Of a DNA stretch of 64,000 nucleotides, positions 1 through 7,593 are shown piece by piece; positions within the stretch are counted from its first letter, which is position 1; the number at the start of each line of letters is the position of its first letter. The notes beneath the pieces are model-generated. The model saw only the letters and a list, made by a program, of their open reading frames with translations, made no database searches and was not told the origin of the DNA. Both the position numbers and the translations under genes were made by a program. Source of the stretch: Streptomyces sp. NBC_01476 (lineage in GTDB: Bacteria > Actinomycetota > Actinomycetes > Streptomycetales > Streptomycetaceae); assembly GCF_036227265.1 (NCBI RefSeq), contig NZ_CP109446.1:843501-907500 (forward strand). The letters are read 5' to 3'.

Positions 1-221
1 ACTGGCTGCGGCGGGGCTTCGAGGAGGCCGATCTGGCCGACGGCGGCAGCGACCGCCTGGTGGACGCGCTGTACGTACTCGGTGATCTGGACGCGATCCG
101 GGCCCGGGTGGACGCCTTCCACGCGGCGGGCGCCGACCATGTGGCGGTGCAGGCGCTGAGCGCGGACGGTTCGCTGCCGCGCGCGCAGTGGCGGGAGCTG
201 GCCGCGGCGCTTCCGCTCTGA
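1..221 (+). CDS. F420-dependent LLM-class oxidoreductase, C-terminal end only (partial)
   Basis: The reading frame enters from the left edge (first full codon at base 3) and ends at TGA 219-221, giving the last 72 residues. The tail, with DALYVLGD, a helix beginning DAIRARVDAFHAAGAD, then HVAVQAL and a final WRELAAALPL, resembles the last strand and helices of actinobacterial luciferase-like TIM-barrel enzymes that use coenzyme F420. The cofactor and substrate parts lie outside the window, so substrate cannot be judged. A strong hairpin follows at once, so this is the last gene of its transcript. The family call rests on general resemblance of the tail. Confidence 0.6.
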   Translation, partial: WLRRGFEEADLADGGSDRLVDALYVLGDLDAIRARVDAFHAAGADHVAVQALSADGSLPRAQWRELAAALPL

Positions 222-284
222 CCCGGGCGCTGTTTCCCCGGGCCGGGTCAACTCGGCCCGGGGAAGCGGCTTTTGCGCCCGGGT
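221..284 (+). terminator. Nested double-hairpin terminator
   Basis: A perfect 10-bp inner stem (CCCCGGGCCG at 236-245 with CGGCCCGGGG at 254-263, 8-nt loop) sits inside a second perfect 10-bp stem (ACCCGGGCGC at 221-230 with GCGCCCGGGT at 275-284). It starts on the last base of the oxidoreductase stop codon. No long T-run follows, which is usual for Streptomyces terminators. Confidence 0.7.
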
Positions 285-453
285 GGGCTGCGCGCCGGCC
301 GAGGAGCGGCCGTGTCGTACGGGCGTTCCCATCCGCGCGGGGCTACGGTGTCCCCCACACGGCCGATGGGGTGCGCTCAGGCACCGCCGGGCCGGGAGGA
401 CTCGGGTCCGGCCGCGGCCGGCCCGGTGCGGGATCGCGAGCGAGGTGCACGGG

Positions 454-1110
454 GTGTTTTCCACACAGGGGGCCCTCGCCGAGCGGCTGGCGCGGGTGCG
501 CTGGATCGCCGGCGGCACGGGGGCGGGCAAATCGACGGTGGCCGGGCTGCTCGCGGCGCGCTACGGCGTGACCGTGCTCGACGGTGACCGGGCGGACCAC
601 GGCTGGGCGGTCCGCGCCGACCCCGACGCACATCCCCGGCTGGCCGCGCTGGCCCGGCTGCGGCCCGGTGAGATGTGGGCCGGGCGCTCGGCCCGGGAGG
701 TGTTCGAGGCGATGCCGGGGCTGCACGGCGAGACTGCCGGTTTCCTGGTGGCCGACCTGCTCTCGTACCCGCCGGAGCAGCCGGTCGTCGTCGACTATTT
801 CGGCATCCTCCCCCGTGACCTCGCCCCGCTGCTGGCCCGGCCCGAGCAGGCCGTGCACCTCCTGCCCACCCCGGCCTTCCGGCGCCGCGTGCTCTCGGCC
901 CGTTACGCGGACCCGGCCAGGGCCCGGGCCAACTGGGGCGGCCTGGATCCCGCCGAGGTGCTGGAGCGGCGGCTCGACCGCGACGCGCTGTGGGACGCGG
1001 AGGTACGGGCCCAGGCCGACCCGGCGGCGATCCGCACGGTGGACGGTACGCGGTCTCCGCAGGAGCTGGCGCGGGAGCTGGCGGCCCGGTTCGGACTCCT
1101 GGCCGGCTGA
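454..1110 (+). CDS. P-loop nucleotide-binding (kinase-like) protein
   Basis: A 218-residue protein with a clear Walker A motif, GGTGAGKST, about 20 residues from the start, followed by VLDGDRADHGW, where small kinases of the shikimate/adenylate kinase fold place their substrate-binding acidic residues. A hydrophobic strand PVVVDYFGIL is a plausible Walker B region. It may phosphorylate a small molecule, but no substrate signature is visible. GTG 454 was chosen because the purine-rich GAGCGAGG lies about 8 bases upstream; GTG 445 and ATG 283 are in-frame alternatives. The longer form would cross the low-complexity segment after the upstream terminator and is less likely. Confidence 0.65.
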   Translation: MFSTQGALAERLARVRWIAGGTGAGKSTVAGLLAARYGVTVLDGDRADHGWAVRADPDAHPRLAALARLRPGEMWAGRSAREVFEAMPGLHGETAGFLVADLLSYPPEQPVVVDYFGILPRDLAPLLARPEQAVHLLPTPAFRRRVLSARYADPARARANWGGLDPAEVLERRLDRDALWDAEVRAQADPAAIRTVDGTRSPQELARELAARFGLLAG

Positions 1111-1175
1111 TCGGGAGTGCCACCGGCTGACGAGGGTAGGCGCCGGACCTGCACCTTCCACTAAGGAGCCGTCCC

Positions 1176-1718
1176 ATGGCCGAAGACCTCCTGCAGGACC
1201 CGGAAGCCCTCAAGCACCGGACCGCCTACGACCGTGACGGCAAGCCGATCGGCGTGGTGGCCGAGGTGTATCTGGACTACCGCAGCCGCCTGCCGGAATG
1301 GATCACCCTGCACAGCGACCCGGAGGGCACCGAGCACACGTTCGTCCCGCTCCAGGACGCCTTCGCCGCGGCGGACGGCGGCCTGCGCGTCGCCTACGCC
1401 CGGGACACCGTGTCCGCGGCGCCCCGGATCAACGCCGACCAGCATCTCGCCCTCGACCAGGAGCAGGAGCTCTACGCGTACTACGGGCTGACCCTGCCGG
1501 CCACCGAGGAGTCCGCCGCGCCGGGGGTCGGCGACACCCGCCCGCCGCTGCCGCTCACCGGTGCGGCGGGCGAGGTCTCCGGCGTGGCCGAGCTCTCGCC
1601 AGGACCGGCCCCGCAGCTGGTCTCCGGGGAGCCCGGCGACCTGCCGCGGCTGCGGCTGTACGCTCCCGAGGCCGGCGGAGCGACGGTGGCGCCCGACGGA
1701 CCCGGCGAGAAGGGCTGA
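1176..1718 (+). CDS. PRC-barrel domain protein
   Basis: A 180-residue acidic protein. Residues about 8-85 have the PRC-barrel pattern: a strand with DRDGKPIGVVAEVYLDY, then a PEWITLHSD and FVPL region, then VAYARDTV. PRC barrels are small beta domains found in the photosynthetic reaction-centre H subunit, RimM and many actinobacterial stress proteins. The rest is a low-complexity Pro/Ala/Gly-rich tail without a recognisable fold. The start is ATG 1176 behind AAGGAG at 1163-1168. It stands alone and is likely cytoplasmic. The exact role is unknown. Confidence 0.8.
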   Translation: MAEDLLQDPEALKHRTAYDRDGKPIGVVAEVYLDYRSRLPEWITLHSDPEGTEHTFVPLQDAFAAADGGLRVAYARDTVSAAPRINADQHLALDQEQELYAYYGLTLPATEESAAPGVGDTRPPLPLTGAAGEVSGVAELSPGPAPQLVSGEPGDLPRLRLYAPEAGGATVAPDGPGEKG

Positions 1719-2239
1719 CACCACCGCGGCCGGGCTCAGGCGGGGCCGGGGTGCCCGGACAGCACACCGGGCCGGCCGTACGGCGAGTGCCCGCGCGTGC
1801 CGCCGGTGGATCTGCCATCACCAGGAGGTCCGGCCTCCGCCCGGCCGGGGAACGGGGCGGGACACCCACTCGCTCTGCCGCCGGTCGTCCTCGTGGGTCA
1901 CGAACACCGGGTCCCGGCCCTTCGCCGGCTCCCGGCGCGGCGGCGGGTCGAAGAAAACCGGCAACGGCACGTGATGTCCCGCGCGTCCACCGTCCGGACG
2001 GCGCCCGGGATCAGCACGAGACTGCCGGTCGCGGCGAAACGCGGCAGCCGTCGGGCGGATCGGCCTGGATCACCCCCCGCGACGAAAAGACCCGCACTCT
2101 CCCCCGTGACCGGCAACCGTCCGGTGCGGACGCCGCCCGCGGGGCCCGGACCCGTACGACAACGGGGGTTCACGGGGCGGTACCCGCCGCCAGGACGGGT
2201 ATCCGCAGCCCGACGGATCGCCGCCCTTTGAGGAGACCC
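1719..2239. other. 521-bp gap before recQ
   Basis: Between the PRC-barrel gene and recQ no convincing full-length gene is visible. The long open frames have codon use unlike the neighbours and recognisable motifs are lacking. One short minus-strand frame (1818-1970) has coding-like third positions and is listed separately. The right end holds the recQ ribosome-binding site, GAGGAGA, just before ATG 2240. Confidence 0.5.
1818..1970 (-). CDS. Possible small protein of 50 residues, unrecognised
   Basis: A GTG-initiated minus-strand frame of 51 codons including stop, with nearly every codon ending in G or C, as in real genes of this genome. In-frame sequence upstream of the GTG loses that bias (TTT, TCT, CGT, GCT, GAT), which fits a start near 1970. 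The product begins PLPVFFDPPP, is rich in Pro, Arg and acidic residues, and contains DPVFVTHEDD. No family was recognised. No strong ribosome-binding site is visible, so it may be spurious or leaderless. Confidence 0.25.
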   Translation of the reverse strand: MPLPVFFDPPPRREPAKGRDPVFVTHEDDRRQSEWVSRPVPRPGGGRTSW

Positions 2240-3907
2240 ATGTTCGTATTCACGTCACACCGGCTGCGCCGCACCGCTCGGCGGGTGTTCGGGTGGCAAC
2301 GGCTGCGGCCGGCGCAACTGACGGCGATGAAGGCGGTGTTGAAGGGGCACGACGTGATCGCGGTGATGCCGACGGGTGCCGGCAAGTCGGCGATCTACCA
2401 GGTGCCCGGGGTGCTGCTGAAGGGCCCCACGGTGGTGGTGTCGCCGCTGATCGCACTCCAGCGGGACCAGGTGCGGGGGCTGGTGGAGCGCGGCGGCGGC
2501 CGGGCCACGGTGGTCAACTCGGTGCAGCGGCAGGCGGACAAGGATCTGGCCTGGGAGCGGATCAGCGCCGGCGAGATCGACTTCGTCTTCCTGGCTCCCG
2601 AACAGCTGGCGAAGGACGACGTGGTGGACCAACTGGCCGTCCTCAGGCCCGGCTTGTTCGTGGTGGACGAGGCGCACTGTGTGTCGTCCTGGGGGCACGA
2701 CTTCCGGCCGGAGTACCTGCGGTTGCGGCATGCCGTGGAGCGGCTGGGCCGGCCGCCGGTGCTGGCGCTGACCGCGAACGCGGCGGCCCCGGTGCGCAAG
2801 GACATCGCCGAACGGCTGGGGATGCGGGACACCCGGGAAATCGTGGCCGGTTTCGACCGGCCGAACATCCGGCTGGAAGTGGCCGGTTTCCAGGAGGACG
2901 CGGAGAAGCGGCGGTTCGTCGTGGAGCGGGCCGTGGCCGAACCGAAGCCGGGCATCGTCTACGCGGCGACCCGGCGGGACGCGGAGGCGTACGCCGAGGA
3001 GCTGGCAGAGCTGAAGCTGGCCGCCGCGCCGTATCACGCCGGGCTGCGGGCGGCGGAACGCGGTGATGTGCACGACCGTTTCCTGGCGGGCGAGCTCGAT
3101 GTGGTGGTGGCGACCTCGGCGTTCGGGATGGGCATCGACAAGGCGGACGTACGGTTCGTGCTGCACGCCTCGGTGCCGGGCTCGCTGGACGCGTACTACC
3201 AGGAGATCGGGCGCGCGGGGCGCGACGGCGCCCCGGCCCGGGCGGTGCTGGCCTACCGTTCGCAGGATCTGGGCATGCAGCGGTTCTTCGCCGCGGGCGC
3301 ACCCGACGCGGACACGCTCTCGACGGTGGCACGGGAGGTACGGGAACGGTCGGCGCCGGTGCCGGCCGCGGAACTGCGCACGGCGTGCGAGCTGTCCGCG
3401 ACCCGGCTGTCCGCCGCGCTGAACCTGCTGGAGCAGACGGGGGCGGTACGCACCGGGCCGGACGGCAGCGTGTGGGCGGGGCCGGGGCGGGAGGAAGCGG
3501 GAGCGGTCGAGGTGGCGGTCGAGGAGGCCGTCGAGGAGGCGGTGCGGATCGCGGGCACCCACCGGCTGCTCGAACAGTCCCGGGTCGACATGATGCGCGG
3601 CTACGCCGAGACCACGGGGTGCCGTCGCCGGTTCCTGATCGGCTACTTCGGGGAGGAGACGGCGGCGCCGTGCGGGGCCTGCGACACCTGCGCGGCGTCC
3701 CCCTCCGGCGCGGAAGCCCCTGCGGCGGCGGCCACCCCCGTGACGAGCCCGTTCCGGCCCGGTGTGCGGGTCCGGCACAGCCAGTGGGGCGAGGGCGAGG
3801 TGATGAGCGAGGACGACGGCAAGCTCACGGTGCTCTTCTCCGTGGGCTACCGCACCCTATCCCTGGCGGTGGTGACGGAGAACGACCTCCTCACGCCGAC
3901 CGGCTGA
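2240..3907 (+). CDS. recQ: RecQ-family ATP-dependent DNA helicase
   Basis: A 555-residue superfamily-2 DNA helicase that should unwind 3'-tailed duplexes during recombination repair. Walker A is PTGAGKS at residues 44-50, the Walker B box is DEAH at 143-146 followed by the RecQ aromatic-rich loop CVSSWGHDFRPEY, and motif VI is QEIGRAGRDG near residue 320. A RecQ zinc-binding region follows, with GCRRRF, then CGACDTC. The HRDC domain seen in E. coli RecQ is absent. Instead a short C-terminal barrel-like segment, HSQWGEGEVMSEDDGKLTVLF, resembles the tails of UvrD-type helicases. The start is ATG 2240 behind GAGGAGA; the open frame extends upstream to 1298, but that part is not coding-like. Confidence 0.93.
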   Translation: MFVFTSHRLRRTARRVFGWQRLRPAQLTAMKAVLKGHDVIAVMPTGAGKSAIYQVPGVLLKGPTVVVSPLIALQRDQVRGLVERGGGRATVVNSVQRQADKDLAWERISAGEIDFVFLAPEQLAKDDVVDQLAVLRPGLFVVDEAHCVSSWGHDFRPEYLRLRHAVERLGRPPVLALTANAAAPVRKDIAERLGMRDTREIVAGFDRPNIRLEVAGFQEDAEKRRFVVERAVAEPKPGIVYAATRRDAEAYAEELAELKLAAAPYHAGLRAAERGDVHDRFLAGELDVVVATSAFGMGIDKADVRFVLHASVPGSLDAYYQEIGRAGRDGAPARAVLAYRSQDLGMQRFFAAGAPDADTLSTVAREVRERSAPVPAAELRTACELSATRLSAALNLLEQTGAVRTGPDGSVWAGPGREEAGAVEVAVEEAVEEAVRIAGTHRLLEQSRVDMMRGYAETTGCRRRFLIGYFGEETAAPCGACDTCAASPSGAEAPAAAATPVTSPFRPGVRVRHSQWGEGEVMSEDDGKLTVLFSVGYRTLSLAVVTENDLLTPTG

Positions 3908-3960
3908 CCCCCACCGACAGCCGGTGTCGAGGGCTCGTCGGGGGGCGGGCCGGGCCCCGG

Positions 3961-4001
3961 CTCCCCGGTAAAGTGGAGGCACCACTCCGGCTTGGCGCAG
4001 G
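3961..4001 (+). promoter_or_regulatory. Candidate TetR operator/promoter element, copy 1
   Basis: This segment matches 32 of 40 bases of a segment upstream of the next gene (4671-4711). The shared core reads CCGGTA-AGTGGAG-CACC-CTCCGG, and in this copy AGTGG (3972-3976) and CCACT (3982-3986) form an inverted repeat with a 5-base spacer. It lies about 85 bases before the tetR start. Conservation in front of a TetR gene and its neighbour suggests an autoregulatory operator overlapping the promoter. Confidence 0.5.
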
Positions 4002-4056
4002 CCACCCCCGGCCGCCGGGGTGAACGCACACCGGCAGGACCGGAGGATTGACCGCC

Positions 4057-4638
4057 GTGACGTACTCGCTTCCCGTTCCGCCGGACCGGCCGCTGCGCGC
4101 CGACGCGCGCCGCAATTTCGACGCACTGCTGGCGGCGGCCCGCGAGGCGTTCGCCGAGCTCGGCGCGAAGGCCCCGCTGGAGGAGATCGCCCGGCGGGCC
4201 GGGGTCGGCATCGGCACGCTCTACCGGAACTTCCCGACCCGGCAGGTGCTCTTCGACGCGGTCTACGTGCACGAGGTCGAGGTGCTGTGCGACTCGGCCG
4301 AGCAGGTGCGGGACCTCGGCCCGTGGGAGTCCCTGGAGCGGTGGCTGCGCGACTTCGTGACCTTCATCGGCAACAAGCGGGCCTTCACCGAGGAGATGGC
4401 CCGCGAATCGCCGGTGGTGCTGGAGTGCCGCAAGGCCATCTACGCCGCGGGCGGCCCCCTGCTGGACCGGGCCCAGCGGGCGGGGGCGGTCCGCTCGGAC
4501 GTCGGGATCGACGACGTACTGCGACTGCTGACCGGTATCGCGCTGCTGGACTTCCCCGGCGGCGGGCCCCAGATCGACGCGGTCGCGGGCGTGGCCCTCG
4601 ACGGCCTGCGGTACCCGCCCGCCCTCGGCCGGCCCTGA
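4057..4638 (+). CDS. TetR/AcrR-family transcriptional regulator
   Basis: A 193-residue regulator. The N-terminal helix-turn-helix spans about residues 18-65: RRNFDALLAAAREAFAELG, then LEEIARRAGVGIGTLYRNFP, the classic TetR recognition helix. The rest is the helical ligand-binding/dimerisation domain, with an acidic VHEVEVLCD helix after the DNA-binding part. GTG 4057 was chosen because GGAGG at 4042-4046 is at a normal distance; TTG 4048 is too close. It precedes an SDR gene on the same strand that carries a similar upstream element, so it probably represses both itself and that enzyme until a ligand binds. Confidence 0.9.
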   Translation: MTYSLPVPPDRPLRADARRNFDALLAAAREAFAELGAKAPLEEIARRAGVGIGTLYRNFPTRQVLFDAVYVHEVEVLCDSAEQVRDLGPWESLERWLRDFVTFIGNKRAFTEEMARESPVVLECRKAIYAAGGPLLDRAQRAGAVRSDVGIDDVLRLLTGIALLDFPGGGPQIDAVAGVALDGLRYPPALGRP

Positions 4639-4670
4639 CGCGCCGCCCCGCCTCCACCCACCGGAGGCAT

Positions 4671-4711
4671 CCCTCCGGTACAGTGGAGACACCCCTCCGG
4701 TTCGGCGGAGG
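4671..4711 (+). promoter_or_regulatory. Candidate TetR operator/promoter element, copy 2
   Basis: The second copy of the shared element lies about 80-110 bases upstream of the SDR start. It is aligned without gaps to 3961-4001, with most differences single-base. AGTGG at 4682-4686 faces an imperfect CCCCT partner. CTCCGG or CCTCCGG motifs recur three times between 4665 and 4722, giving further inverted symmetry with CGGAGG. Binding by the upstream TetR protein is inferred from position and conservation. Confidence 0.5.
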
Positions 4712-4779
4712 GTCTCCTCCGGTCGCCGGGCCCGGCGCCCTCGACCGGAGCGGGAACACACGAACGGAAGGACACCGTC

Positions 4780-5664
4780 ATGGCCAGGACCTGGCTGATC
4801 ACCGGCGCCTCGCGCGGCCTGGGCCGCGAGCTGAGCCGCGCCGTACTGGAGAACGGCGACCGCCTGCTGGCGACCGCCCGCCGCCCCGAGCAGCTGTCGG
4901 AGTTCGCCGAGCGCTACGGCGACCAGGTGCGCACGGTGGCGCTCGACGTCACCGACGCGGAAGCGGCCGAGGCGGCGGTGCGTACCGCCGTGGCCGAGTT
5001 CGGCGGCCTTGACGTGGTGGCCAACAACGCCGGCTACGCCAACAGCGGGGCGATCGAGGACACTTCACCGGCAGAGTTCCGGGCCCAGATCGAGACCAAT
5101 CTCTTCGGCGTCATCAATGTCAGCAAGGCCGCGCTGCCGGTCTTCCGCAAGCAGCGCTCCGGCCTCTTCCTGCAGTTCTCCTCGGTGGGTGGCCGGGTCG
5201 GCGCCACCCCGGGCCTGGGGCCGTACCAGACCGCGAAGTTCGGCCTGGAGGGCTTCTCCGAGGTGCTGGCGGCCGAGACCGAGCCGCTGGGCATCAAGGT
5301 CGTCATCGTGGAGCCTGGCGGCTTCCGCACCGACTGGGCCGGCTCGTCGATGGCCATCGCCGAGACCAGCGAGGACTACGCCGCCACCGTGGGCTGGATG
5401 CACACCTACCGGGCACAGAGCGACGGCAAGCAGCCCGGCGACCCGGCACGCGCCGCCCGGATCCTGGTCAAGGTCGCCGGCCTGGCCGATCCGCCGCGCC
5501 GGCTGCTGCTGGGCTCCGACGCGGTGGACCTGTCGCTCGCCGCGGGCCGCACCCGGCAGGACGAGGCCGTCGCGTGGGCGCCGGTCGGCCGGGCCGCCGA
5601 CTTCGCCAGCGACGTCGACCTCGGACGGACCTCGCTGGAGGACCTGCTGGCACAGGCCCGCTGA
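4780..5664 (+). CDS. Short-chain dehydrogenase/reductase (classical SDR)
   Basis: A 294-residue NAD(P)-dependent oxidoreductase. The N-terminal Rossmann signature is TGASRGLG (residues 8-15), the structural NNAG motif lies near 86-89, the catalytic Ser is in QFSSVGG, and the catalytic Tyr/Lys pair is in YQTAK. The VVIVEPGGFRTDWAGSS segment is typical of the SDR subgroup annotated as oxidoreductase/short-chain dehydrogenase next to TetR genes. Arg at position 10 of the glycine motif favours NADPH. The substrate is unknown. The start is ATG 4780 behind GAAAGGA. The gene probably belongs to the TetR regulon. Confidence 0.92.
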   Translation: MARTWLITGASRGLGRELSRAVLENGDRLLATARRPEQLSEFAERYGDQVRTVALDVTDAEAAEAAVRTAVAEFGGLDVVANNAGYANSGAIEDTSPAEFRAQIETNLFGVINVSKAALPVFRKQRSGLFLQFSSVGGRVGATPGLGPYQTAKFGLEGFSEVLAAETEPLGIKVVIVEPGGFRTDWAGSSMAIAETSEDYAATVGWMHTYRAQSDGKQPGDPARAARILVKVAGLADPPRRLLLGSDAVDLSLAAGRTRQDEAVAWAPVGRAADFASDVDLGRTSLEDLLAQAR

Positions 5665-5837
5665 CGGACCGGCCGGGCCGCACCGAAGGAGGCACGGCGC
5701 CGGTCGCACCGGTTCGGCCGCGATGCGGCTTCTGCGGGAATCTCGTCCGGTGGACCCGGGCCCGGCCTGCGGGCATGCTGGAGAACAGCGCCGGTGGACG
5801 GCGAGATCCAGACACGGCGAGGGAAGGGCGGCGCGTC

Positions 5838-6437
5838 ATGCCCATCATTTCGCGCGGGTTCCACGGCAGGAGGCCCGAATCGGGTCACAAGCTGCCGCCC
5901 GGGCAGTACGAGACCTTCGACTTCCCGGTGCTGTCGGCGGGCCCCACACCCAGAGTGACGCACGACGACTGGGAGTTCACGGTCACCACCGAGGACGGGA
6001 CGCAGCACCGGTGGGACTGGGCCCGGCTGATGGCGCTGCCGACCGAGCGGCCGACCGTCGACCTGCACTGCGTCACCAAGTGGTCGAAGTTCGGCACACG
6101 GTGGGAGGGCGTCTCACTCGATGTGCTCCTGGAAGACGTCGAGACCGAGGCCGAGTTCGCGCTGGTCCACTCCTACGGCGGGTACACCACCAACCTGCCG
6201 CTGGAGGACCTGCTCGACGGCAAGGCATGGATCGCGCACCGCTACGACGGCGAGGATCTGGGGGCCGAGCACGGCGGCCCGGCCCGGCTGCTGGTCCCGC
6301 ACCTGTATCTGTGGAAGTCGGCGAAGTGGGTGCGCGGCATCCAGTTGCTGCTCCAGGACGAGCCGGGGTTCTGGGAGAGTGCCGGCTATCACGACTACGG
6401 AGACCCATGGCGCGAGCAGCGGTATCAGGGCGACTGA
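5838..6437 (+). CDS. Molybdopterin-dependent oxidoreductase (sulfite-oxidase/YedY-like fold)
   Basis: A 199-residue protein covering the Mo-cofactor domain of the sulfite oxidase family. The motif VDLHCVTKWSKFGTRWEGVSL carries the Cys that should ligate molybdenum, followed by the family pattern around SYGGYTTNLPLEDLLDGKAWIAHRYDGEDL, GGPARLLVPHLYLWKSAKWVRGIQLL. No Tat or Sec signal is visible, so it is probably cytoplasmic, unlike periplasmic YedY. Its stop lies 31 bases inside the ferredoxin-reductase gene, so the two should act as dehydrogenase and electron partner. The start is ATG 5838 behind a GAGGGAAGGG stretch. The substrate is unknown. Confidence 0.88.
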   Translation: MPIISRGFHGRRPESGHKLPPGQYETFDFPVLSAGPTPRVTHDDWEFTVTTEDGTQHRWDWARLMALPTERPTVDLHCVTKWSKFGTRWEGVSLDVLLEDVETEAEFALVHSYGGYTTNLPLEDLLDGKAWIAHRYDGEDLGAEHGGPARLLVPHLYLWKSAKWVRGIQLLLQDEPGFWESAGYHDYGDPWREQRYQGD

Positions 6438-7162
6438 CGGCGCGGCTGCGCTGGCAGGCGGCGGCACTGGTCGAGCGGCGGGAGGAGTCGCCGACGGCGC
6501 AGACCCTCGTCTTTGACGTGCCCGGCTGGGCGGGCCACCTGCCGGGGCAGCATGTCGATGTACGGCTCACCGCGGAGGACGGCTACAGCACCCAGCGCAG
6601 TTACTCGATCGCCTCCGCGCCGGACGCGGACCGTGTCGAGCTGACGGTGCAGCGGGTCCCGGACGGTGAGGTCTCGCCGTACCTCGCGGACGAGCTGGCG
6701 GTCGGGGACGCGGTGGAGATCCGCGGGCCGGTCGGCGGCTGGTTCGTCTGGCGTCCCGACCAGATGGAGCCGGTGCTGCTGGTCGCGGGCGGTTCCGGGG
6801 TGGTGCCGCTGATGTCGATGGTCCGGGTGCGCGGCATGATCGGCAGCCGGGTGCCGTTCCGGCTGCTGTACTCGGTCCGCGAACCCGCCGACCGGCTCTA
6901 CGGGCCCGAACTGGACCGGGGCTCGGCCGGCCTCGACACCACGTACGTCTACACCCGTGCGGTGCCCGACGGCTGGACCCGGCCCCCGGGACGGCTGGCG
7001 CCTGAGGACCTGGCGCGGTGGGGGTGGCCGGCCGACTTCCAGCCGACCTGTTACGTGTGCGGGCCCACCGGTTTCGTGGAGGCCGCGGCCGGGATGCTGG
7101 TGGCGCTCGGCCACCACCCGGCCCGTATCCGTACCGAACGCTTCGGCCCCAGCGGAGGATGA
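6407..7162 (+). CDS. Ferredoxin reductase-like FAD/NAD(P)H flavoprotein
   Basis: A 251-residue flavoprotein of the ferredoxin-NADP reductase fold. The FAD site is RSYSIAS (Arg-x-Tyr-Ser), and the NAD(P)H domain has LLVAGGSGVVPLMSM followed by LLYSVREPADRLY and CYVCGPTGFVEAAA near the C-terminus. No 2Fe-2S domain is fused. ATG 6407 lies inside the end of the molybdoenzyme gene, behind GGAG, which implies translational coupling. It likely passes electrons between NAD(P)H and the Mo enzyme, or receives them from it. Confidence 0.9.
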   Translation: MARAAVSGRLTARLRWQAAALVERREESPTAQTLVFDVPGWAGHLPGQHVDVRLTAEDGYSTQRSYSIASAPDADRVELTVQRVPDGEVSPYLADELAVGDAVEIRGPVGGWFVWRPDQMEPVLLVAGGSGVVPLMSMVRVRGMIGSRVPFRLLYSVREPADRLYGPELDRGSAGLDTTYVYTRAVPDGWTRPPGRLAPEDLARWGWPADFQPTCYVCGPTGFVEAAAGMLVALGHHPARIRTERFGPSGG

Positions 7163-7163
7163 C

Positions 7164-7466
7164 ATGGACCCCACCGGCGCGACAGCGGGAAAGGCCGTTC
7201 AGGACGCCTACCAGGACGGGAACGTCCTGGCCGGGCCGCTCTCCGAGATCTTCGCGGTCGACCTGACCGCCGCGGTGTCCCGCTGCGCGCACTGCGGCAG
7301 CACAGGACCGGTCGCGGCACTGCGGGTGTACGGCCACGCGCCGTCCCTGGTCGCCCGCTGCCCGCACTGCGGCGAGGTGGTGCTGCGCATCGTGCGCGCG
7401 CCCGGCAACGCCTGGCTGGACATGCGCGGCACGGTCGCCCTGGCAGTCCCCCTCGACACCGACTAG
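7164..7466 (+). CDS. DUF6510-type small zinc-ribbon protein
   Basis: A 100-residue protein starting 2 bases after the reductase stop (ATG 7164, with GGAGGA at 7154-7159). It has two CxxC knuckles, CAHCG and CPHCG, about 29 residues apart, which should bind one zinc ion. The C-terminal half has VVLRIVRAPGNAWLDMRG. Proteins of this type are commonly found after the Mo-oxidoreductase/ferredoxin-reductase pair in actinomycetes, so it may help assemble or regulate that complex. No experimental function is known to me. Confidence 0.8.
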   Translation: MDPTGATAGKAVQDAYQDGNVLAGPLSEIFAVDLTAAVSRCAHCGSTGPVAALRVYGHAPSLVARCPHCGEVVLRIVRAPGNAWLDMRGTVALAVPLDTD

Positions 7467-7593
7467 CGCCCGGCGGCGGGACCGTTGAAGAGCCCTCCCC
7501 CGCCGCGGTCACCTGCGCGGCCCCCTCCGGTCACCGGCGGGACCATGCGATGCTTGGCGTGCTCCGATCTTGGCAGGGGAACGCGACAGCACG

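Noticed and set aside
343..1213. Long minus-strand frames opposite the P-loop protein
   Set aside because: They are mirror frames of a high-GC gene, with Arg/Pro/Gly-rich nonsense composition and no motif.
1298..2239. Long open frame continuous with recQ, apparently a much longer helicase
   Set aside because: The upstream part is the shadow of the PRC-barrel gene and of the gap; codon use and sequence are not helicase-like, and a clear ribosome-binding site precedes ATG 2240.
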